From the NCBI GenBank assembly GCA_021792755.1, contig JAJYUA010000030.1, forward strand, positions 1-49,410: DNA of 49,410 nucleotides, read 5' to 3'. This DNA comes from Pseudomonadota bacterium (lineage in GTDB: Bacteria > Pseudomonadota > Gammaproteobacteria > Steroidobacterales > Steroidobacteraceae). Below, piece after piece: positions 43,858-49,410 of the stretch (position 1 is its first letter; every line of letters starts with the position of its first letter). The position numbers and the translations under genes are program-made. Under the pieces are notes generated by a model that was not told where the DNA came from, did not search any database, and worked only from the letters and a program-made list of their open reading frames with translations.

Positions 43858-44964
43858 ATGAGACGTGCTGCCGTTGTTCTGGCGCTGATCGTGGCGCTCG
43901 GGGCGGGCCTTTACCTCTGGCTGACTCGCGCCCCCGGGCAGCCCGACACGCTGGTGCTGTACGGCGATGTCGACATCCGCGAGGGGTTGCCGGCGTTCAA
44001 CGACAGCGGCCGCGTCACTTCCATCCTCGTGCAGGAGGGCTCGGTGGTCAAGCGCGGAGAGCTGCTCGCCAGGCTCGATGACACACGCTACGCCGCATCG
44101 CTCGCGCGCGCCGTCGCGCAGATGCACAGCCGCAAGGAAGCCCTTGCGAAGCTGCTCGCCGGCTCGCGGCCCCAGCAGATCGCCGCGGCGAAAGCCACGA
44201 TGCGGGCGCTGCGCACCACCGCCGCAGTGGACGGGATCATCTATCGGCGCAACGCCCGGCTGATCGTCGCCCACGCGGTCTCACAGCAGAGCCTCGATGA
44301 GGCCAGGGCCGCGTTTCATTCCGCGCGCCACCAATATGAGGCGGCACGCCAGCGATATCTGCTCGCCCTCATCGGTCCCAGGACGCAGGACATCGCAGCA
44401 GCCCGCGCGGCATACCAGGCCTCGGTGGCCGCGGTTGCGCTCGCCCGGCGTGAGCTGCGCGACACCCGGCTCTATGCCTCGAGCGACGGAGTGGTCGAAG
44501 ATCGCATTCTCGAGCCGGGCGACATGGCTTCCCCCGGCACGCCGGTGTTCACCATTGCGCTGCCGAGCCCGCTGTGGGTGCGGGCATACGTGTCCGAGCG
44601 AGACTTGGGCAGGGTACGGCTGGGCGAGGCGGCGGCCGTGACCACCGACAGCTATCCGGGCCGGATCTACCGCGGCTGGCTGGGCTATCTTTCCCCGATT
44701 GCGGAGTTCACGCCGAAGACGGTGGAGACCCCGGGGCTGCGCTCCTCGCTCGTCTACCAGCTGCGAGTGTATGTCTGCGATCCGCGCGGACAGCTGCGCC
44801 TCGGCATGCCCGCCACGGTGCGCATCGACCTGCGCGAGCAGGGCAGCGCCCCGGGATGCGCGCCGCGCAGCGGGGGGCGAGCCGGCGGCGCCAGCGCCGT
44901 GGCGCGCCCGCGAAGACCGGCGCCTCTCGGCAAGGCGCCTCGGGCAGGAAAGGCGCGCCGGTGA
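43858..44964 (+). CDS. ybhG: ABC exporter membrane-fusion protein (YbhG/HlyD type)
   Basis: A 368-residue periplasmic adaptor anchored by an N-terminal helix (RRAAVVLALIVALGAGLYLW, about 2-21). The biotinyl-lipoyl-like halves are GDVDIREGLPAFNDSGRVTS with VQEGSVVKRGELLARLDD, and LYASSDGVVEDRILEPGDMA. Between them is a long coiled-coil hairpin (about 75-200). The C-terminal 40 residues are a basic Gly/Ala/Pro-rich tail not usual in the family. It starts at 43858 rather than at the upstream in-frame 43765. It overlaps the ATPase gene (GTGA) and should link the permease pair to a TolC-type outer-membrane channel. Confidence 0.88.
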   Translation: MRRAAVVLALIVALGAGLYLWLTRAPGQPDTLVLYGDVDIREGLPAFNDSGRVTSILVQEGSVVKRGELLARLDDTRYAASLARAVAQMHSRKEALAKLLAGSRPQQIAAAKATMRALRTTAAVDGIIYRRNARLIVAHAVSQQSLDEARAAFHSARHQYEAARQRYLLALIGPRTQDIAAARAAYQASVAAVALARRELRDTRLYASSDGVVEDRILEPGDMASPGTPVFTIALPSPLWVRAYVSERDLGRVRLGEAAAVTTDSYPGRIYRGWLGYLSPIAEFTPKTVETPGLRSSLVYQLRVYVCDPRGQLRLGMPATVRIDLREQGSAPGCAPRSGGRAGGASAVARPRRPAPLGKAPRAGKARR

Positions 44965-46739
44965 GCGACGACACGGCAGGCGCAGCGATCGTGCTCGAGG
45001 ATGTGCGCCGCAGCTTTCGCTCCGGCAGACGCTCCGTCGAGGCGCTCGCCGGGGTAAGCGCCCGGGCGCGGCGGGCGCAGATCACCGGTCTCGTGGGGCC
45101 GGACGGGGCGGGCAAAACGACCCTGATGCGCCTCATCGCCGGACTGCTGCGGCCGGATGGCGGGCGCATCGAGGTGTTGGGTGTCGATGTGGCGCGCAAC
45201 CCGCTCCTCGTGCAGGCGCGTCTCGGGTACATGCCGCAGCGCTTCGGCCTGTATGAGGATCTGACGGTCGCAGAGAACCTCGCGCTCTACGCCGACCTGC
45301 AGAACCTGTCTGCCGGGGCGCGTGCGGCCCGCTACGCCGAGCTGATGCGCATGACGGGGCTCGGTCCGTTTCAGTCGCGCAGGGCCGGGCGGCTCTCCGG
45401 GGGCATGAAGCAGAAGCTCGGTCTGGCGTGCACTCTGGTCAACCCGCCGCAGCTGCTGCTGCTCGATGAGCCGACGGTGGGCGTCGATCCGGTCTCGCGC
45501 CGGGAACTGTGGCAGATCATCGAGCACCTGGTGCGGCAGGCGCGCGCCACGGTGCTCTTCAGCACCGCCTACCTCGATGAGGCGGAGCGCTGCGATCAGG
45601 TGCTGTTGATTCACGAGGGCCGCCTCCTCGGCAGCGGTCCTCCGGAGCAGTTCACGGCCGCGATGAGGGGCCGCAGCTTCATCGCCACCGCCCCCATCGA
45701 CCGGCGCGCGTTGCAGGAGCGGCTGGCGCGCACGGCCGGTGTCCTCGACACAGTCATCCAGGGCGGACGGGTGCGCGTCGTCACGAGCGAGGACTCGCCC
45801 GACATCCGGGCGATCTCGGCGGCCGTGCCCGATCTCACCCTGACGCCGATCGCGCCGCGCTTCGAGGACGGCTTCGTGGCGCGGCTGCGGGCGCGAGGCG
45901 CCGACGGACCGGCGGCCGCCGCGGGCACGGGGGTGGCGCAAGCGCAACCGGCGCCCTACGCGCAGCAGGCCCCGGGCGGGCGCGAAGCGGTCATCCGCGT
46001 GAGCGAGGTGACACGCCGCTTCGGCGAGTTCACCGCCGTCGACAAAGTGAGCTTCGAAGTCAAAAGGGGTGAGGTGTTCGGCCTGCTCGGCGCCAACGGC
46101 GCGGGCAAATCGACCACCTTTCGCATGCTGTGCGGCCTGCTGCCCCCCACCGAAGGGGCGCTGCGCGTGGCCGGCTTCGATCTGCGCACCGCCGCCGCCG
46201 TGGCGCGCCGGCGCATCGGCTACATGGCCCAGCGCTTCTCGCTGTACGAGGATCTCAGCGTGCGCCAAAACCTGCGCTTCTTCAGCAGCGTGTACGGCTT
46301 GAGCGGCCGGCGACAGCGGCGGCGGATCGATTGGGCGGGCGGGGAGTTCGGCCTCGGCGCGCTCGCCGAGGCCAAGGCCGGCGAGCTGCCGCTCGGGTTC
46401 AAGCAGCGCCTGGCGCTCGCCTGCGCGCTGATGCACGAGCCCGAGATCCTCTTTCTCGATGAGCCGACCTCCGGGGTCGACCCGCTCGCCCGGCGGGAGT
46501 TCTGGCGCCGGATCAACGTCCTCGCCGGGCAGGGCGTGACGGTGCTGGTCACGACGCATTTCATGGAGGAGGCCGAGTACTGCGACCGGCTGCTCATCAT
46601 GGCCCAGGGCAGGGTGCTCACCGAAGGCACCCCGGATGCGATCAAGGCCGCGGCACGCCGGCCCGAGCGGCCCGATCCCACGTTGGAGGACGCGTTCATC
46701 GCCGCGATCGGGACCGGCGGCGCGCCGCAGGCGCCATGA
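44961..46739 (+). CDS. ybhF: ABC exporter, double ATP-binding protein (YbhF type)
   Basis: A 592-residue tandem ATPase (E. coli YbhF is 578). Domain 1 has Walker A GPDGAGKTT (about 46-54), signature LSGGMKQK and LLLLDEPTVGVDP. Domain 2 has GANGAGKST (about 376), signature LPLGFKQRLALACALM and LFLDEPTSGVDP. The LPLGFKQ signature of the second half is a family trait. The GTG start overlaps the ybhG stop and the 3' end overlaps ybhS (ATGA). It powers the ABC-2 exporter; cationic dyes and antibiotics are reported substrates in E. coli relatives. Confidence 0.9.
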   Translation: MSDDTAGAAIVLEDVRRSFRSGRRSVEALAGVSARARRAQITGLVGPDGAGKTTLMRLIAGLLRPDGGRIEVLGVDVARNPLLVQARLGYMPQRFGLYEDLTVAENLALYADLQNLSAGARAARYAELMRMTGLGPFQSRRAGRLSGGMKQKLGLACTLVNPPQLLLLDEPTVGVDPVSRRELWQIIEHLVRQARATVLFSTAYLDEAERCDQVLLIHEGRLLGSGPPEQFTAAMRGRSFIATAPIDRRALQERLARTAGVLDTVIQGGRVRVVTSEDSPDIRAISAAVPDLTLTPIAPRFEDGFVARLRARGADGPAAAAGTGVAQAQPAPYAQQAPGGREAVIRVSEVTRRFGEFTAVDKVSFEVKRGEVFGLLGANGAGKSTTFRMLCGLLPPTEGALRVAGFDLRTAAAVARRRIGYMAQRFSLYEDLSVRQNLRFFSSVYGLSGRRQRRRIDWAGGEFGLGALAEAKAGELPLGFKQRLALACALMHEPEILFLDEPTSGVDPLARREFWRRINVLAGQGVTVLVTTHFMEEAEYCDRLLIMAQGRVLTEGTPDAIKAAARRPERPDPTLEDAFIAAIGTGGAPQAP

Positions 46740-47857
46740 GAGCGTCCTCACGGCGCCTGCTCGGCCTGGCGCGCAAGGAGTTTCTGCAGATCGCGCGCGA
46801 TCCGTCCGCGCTCGCGATCGCTTTCGTGCTGCCGGCGGTGCTGCTGCTCGTGTTCGGCTACGGCGTCTCGCTCGATGCGCGGCACGTGCCGATCGCGCTG
46901 GTCGTGCCCAGTCCCGACGCATTCACGACGAGCTTCACGGGCAAGCTCTATGGCTCGCCTTACTTCGAGCCGCGCTCGTTTCGCAGCATTCAGCAGGCCG
47001 AGCGGGCCCTCGCCGCGCGCCGGGTGCAGGGCATCGTCTGGTTGCAGAGCGATTTCACCCGCCGCGCCGACACCGTCGGCGACGCTCCGATCGGCGTGTT
47101 CGTCGATGGGGTCGATGCCAACACCGCGCGCATCATCGAAGGCTACCTGCAGCAGGTGTGGGCGGACTGGCTCGCCTCGCTGGCGCGCTCGCACGGGCAG
47201 CCCCCGTCGCTGGCGCTGGCCGAGCAGCCGCGCATGCGCTTCAACGCCGAGGTGAGCAGCCACGACTACCTCGTGCCGGGCCTGATCGCCGTGATCATGA
47301 CCTTGACGGGGGCGCTGCTCACGGCGCTGGTGATCGCGAGGGAATGGGAGCGCGGCACGATGGAGGCGCTCATGGTCACTCCGGTGACGGTGAGCGAGAT
47401 CCTGCTGGCGAAGCTGACGCCGTACTTCGTGCTCGGCATGGGCGGCATGCTGGTGTCGGTGGGCCTCGCGGTGTTTCTGTTCGGTGTGCCGCTGCACGGC
47501 TCCATCCTCGTGCTCACGGGCTGCTCGGCGCTGTTCATGCTGACCGCCCTCGGCATGGGGCTGCTCATCTCGAGCGCCGCGCACACCCAGTTCGCGGCCG
47601 GACAGATCGCCATCGTCACCACCTTCCTGCCGGCGTTCATCCTCTCGGGCTTCGTGTTCGACATTCACAGCATGCCGCTCGCCATCCGCCTCATCACCCA
47701 CCTGATCGCGGCGCGCTACTTCGTCACCCTGCTGCAGTCGCAGTTCCTGGCGGGCGATATCCGCTCGGTGATCGTTCCGAACGCGGCGGCGCTCGCGCTG
47801 ATGGCGGTCGTCTTTCTCGCTCTCGCCCGCCTCAGGGCGCGCAAGCGGCTGGACTGA
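46736..47857 (+). CDS. ybhS: ABC-2 type exporter permease (YbhS type)
   Basis: A 373-residue permease. After LARKEFLQIARDPSALAIAF comes the first helix, then a periplasmic domain of about 150 residues and five C-terminal helices (LIAVIMTLTGALLTALVIAR, FVLGMGGMLVSVGLAVFLFG and others). EWERGTMEALMVTPVTVSEI is the cytoplasmic coupling segment of ABC-2 permeases. It pairs with the next gene, 2 bp downstream. Confidence 0.9.
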   Translation: MRASSRRLLGLARKEFLQIARDPSALAIAFVLPAVLLLVFGYGVSLDARHVPIALVVPSPDAFTTSFTGKLYGSPYFEPRSFRSIQQAERALAARRVQGIVWLQSDFTRRADTVGDAPIGVFVDGVDANTARIIEGYLQQVWADWLASLARSHGQPPSLALAEQPRMRFNAEVSSHDYLVPGLIAVIMTLTGALLTALVIAREWERGTMEALMVTPVTVSEILLAKLTPYFVLGMGGMLVSVGLAVFLFGVPLHGSILVLTGCSALFMLTALGMGLLISSAAHTQFAAGQIAIVTTFLPAFILSGFVFDIHSMPLAIRLITHLIAARYFVTLLQSQFLAGDIRSVIVPNAAALALMAVVFLALARLRARKRLD

Positions 47858-47859
47858 GC

Positions 47860-48969
47860 ATGTGGCGGCGGGTTCTGGCTCTGTTCATCAAAGAGCTGCT
47901 GGCGGTGCTCGCCGATCCGCGCGGCCGCTGGCTGCTCATCGGACCGCCGCTCATCCAGCTCGTGGTGTTCGGCTACGCGGCGAGCTTCGATCTCAATCAC
48001 GTGCCGATCGCCATCTACAACCAGGATCGAAGCCAGGCCTCGCGCGATCTGGCCGCCCGCTTCGCAGGCTCGCCGACCTTCACCGTCGAGGCGCTGCTGT
48101 CGAGCGGGCGACGCGTCAATGAGCTGATCGATTCGCGGCAGGTCGAGGCCGTGGTGCTGATCGACCGGCGTTTCACCCGCGATCTGTACCGTCACGTGCC
48201 CGCCCCGGTGCAGGTGATCGTCGACGGGCGCAACTCCAACACGGGCCTGCTGATCGAGGGATACGCGGGCAGCATTCTCACCGCTTTCAGCCTGGCGTGG
48301 TCGCGGGCCCACGGCGGGAATCCGCCGCCCGCGGTGCTCGATGCGCGCGCGCTCTACAATCAGACGCTCGATTCGCACTGGTTCATCATCCCGGGCATCA
48401 TCGCGCTGCTTACCCAGGTGGAGACGCTGCTCGTCGTGGGTCTTTCGGTGGCGCGGGAGCGTGAGCTCGGCACGTTCGATCAGTTGCTGGTCACGCCGCT
48501 GCGTCAGCTCGACATCCTGCTGGGCAAGGGGCTGCCGGGGCTGCTCGTCGGCCTCGCCGAGGCCTCGATCATCATAGCCGCCACGGTGCTGTGGTTTCAC
48601 GTGCCGCTGCGCGGCTCGCTCGCGGCGCTGTACCTCGGACTGCTGCTGTTCGTGCTTGCGGTGACCGGGATCGGGCTTGCGATCTCGGCGCTCTCGGCGA
48701 CGCAGCAACAGGCGCTGCTCGGGGCGTTCCTGTTCCTGGTGCCGTCCATCATCCTCTCGGGATTTGCCACGCCGATCGCCAACATGCCGCGGTGGGTGCG
48801 GGAGCTGACGCTGCTGAACCCCATGCGCTACATCCTGGTGATCGTACGGAGTGTGTTTCTGCGCGGCTCGGGACTGGGCGAGCTGCTCTCGCAGCTCTGG
48901 CCGATGGCCCTCATCGGCATCGCCACTCTGGCGGCGGCCGGGTGGCTGTTTCGCAAGCGCGTGACGTGA
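47860..48969 (+). CDS. ybhR: ABC-2 type exporter permease (YbhR type)
   Basis: A 369-residue permease homologous to the preceding one. LALFIKELLAVLADPRGRWL and LLIGPPLIQLVVFGYAASFD form the N-terminus. The coupling segment is ARERELGTFDQLLVTPLRQL, and LFLVPSIILSGFATPIANMP lies near the C-terminus. It has the same single large periplasmic loop. It completes the ybhGFSR-type export operon. Confidence 0.9.
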   Translation: MWRRVLALFIKELLAVLADPRGRWLLIGPPLIQLVVFGYAASFDLNHVPIAIYNQDRSQASRDLAARFAGSPTFTVEALLSSGRRVNELIDSRQVEAVVLIDRRFTRDLYRHVPAPVQVIVDGRNSNTGLLIEGYAGSILTAFSLAWSRAHGGNPPPAVLDARALYNQTLDSHWFIIPGIIALLTQVETLLVVGLSVARERELGTFDQLLVTPLRQLDILLGKGLPGLLVGLAEASIIIAATVLWFHVPLRGSLAALYLGLLLFVLAVTGIGLAISALSATQQQALLGAFLFLVPSIILSGFATPIANMPRWVRELTLLNPMRYILVIVRSVFLRGSGLGELLSQLWPMALIGIATLAAAGWLFRKRVT

Positions 48970-49021
48970 GCGGGGCGCCGGCGCGCACCCCGGGTCCGGC
49001 CTGTCGCTCGCCCGAGGCGGC

Positions 49022-49393
49022 TCAGCCCTCGGGCAGGGGCGGCTGCACGCGGATGCGGTTCTCGATGTCCTTCACCCCGAGGCACCCGTCGGCGAGATCC
49101 TCGATCGCGTGTTTCATCCGCCGCGCCGGCACGGTGCCCTCGAGCAAGACTTTGCCTTGGGCGACCTCGACCGTGACCTCGCTCGAATCGATGTGGTTCG
49201 CCGCCCGCATGAGGCGGTCGCAGATGTCCTCGCGGATGCGCTCATCGGAGCGCTGGTATCCCTTTGGACCGGGTGGATACTTGTAGAGGTGCCGGGGGCG
49301 CGGCGCGCCGCCCGGACCGCTCGCACCGTATTCACCCGGCCCGTAGCCTGGCGACTCCCAGCCCGGCCCATAGACCTCGGCGGCATATTCCAT
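49022..49393 (-). CDS. BON-domain protein
   Basis: A 123-residue protein. The N-terminal 45 residues are Gly/Pro/Tyr-rich and unstructured (YGPGWESPGYGPGEYGASGP). They are followed by one BON domain: DERIREDICDRLMRAANHID, VTVEVAQGKVLLEGTVPARR and HAIEDLADGCLGVKDIENRI. BON domains are associated with envelope or membrane attachment. No signal peptide is visible from this start. The ATG at 49393 is only 17 bases from the window end, so a longer upstream start is possible. It converges on ybhR across a 52-bp gap. Confidence 0.75.
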   Translation of the reverse strand: MEYAAEVYGPGWESPGYGPGEYGASGPGGAPRPRHLYKYPPGPKGYQRSDERIREDICDRLMRAANHIDSSEVTVEVAQGKVLLEGTVPARRMKHAIEDLADGCLGVKDIENRIRVQPPLPEG

Positions 49394-49410
49394 TTCCAGT
49401 TCCGTGGGAA

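Noticed and set aside
44754..46922. A 722-codon minus-strand frame opposite the ybhF gene
   Set aside because: Shadow frame. The plus-strand gene has two full ABC ATPase domains and overlapping neighbours.

Overview
The window is GC-rich chromosomal DNA from a gammaproteobacterium. The evidence is a PilZ ending in PTHTM, a tmk-holB-pilZ order, a fabD-fabG-acpP-fabF-pabC-mltG cluster, a type II secretion pseudopilin operon and a ybhGFSR-type exporter. It resembles the Steroidobacterales/Nevskiales/Xanthomonadales side of the class, but that placement is only an inference from gene content. GTG and TTG starts and 4-bp ATGA/GTGA/TTGA overlaps are common. No tRNA, rRNA, IS element or CRISPR array was recognised.

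Layout of the backbone. 1-125: 5' end of etfB (minus). 431-5366: an ABC peptide importer (two permeases and a fused double ATPase, no binding protein) coupled to an AlaA-type aminotransferase. 5411-11388: an AddAB-like pair, a PD-(D/E)XK nuclease with an iron-sulfur cysteine set and a UvrD/RecB-type helicase-nuclease. 11635-17764 (minus): gspG-H-I-J-K-L-M-N. 18128-26935 (plus): fabD, fabG, acpP, fabF, pabB, pabC, mltG, tmk, holB, pilZ, mostly overlapping or closely spaced.

26919-36086 is a 9.2-kb integrated element bounded by a perfect 25-bp direct repeat. The left copy covers the last codons of pilZ. The right copy covers the stop codon of a convergent cyclic-nucleotide-binding/rhodanese gene. 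Before insertion these two genes ended about 2 bp apart, and the repeat restores both 3' ends. Inside are a truncated tyrosine integrase, a HigB/HigA-type toxin-antitoxin pair, small HTH-like genes, a frameshifted terminase-small-like gene, a 777-residue terminase large subunit with an extra C-terminal domain, a ribbon-helix-helix protein, several small phage-like ORFs, an FkbM methyltransferase and a two-gene minus-strand operon of unknown function. There is no portal, capsid or tail gene. The element looks like a decaying prophage or packaging-type satellite remnant.

36081-40115 (minus): double cNMP-binding/rhodanese protein, FadJ-like multifunctional enzyme, endonuclease/exonuclease/phosphatase-family protein. 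40252-40704: a stand-alone TIR-like protein. 40804-43323 (minus): TonB-dependent receptor. 43858-48969: ybhG-ybhF-ybhS-ybhR ABC exporter. 49022-49393 (minus): BON-domain protein. The element at 26919-36086 is the part of the window with the most unexplained biology.
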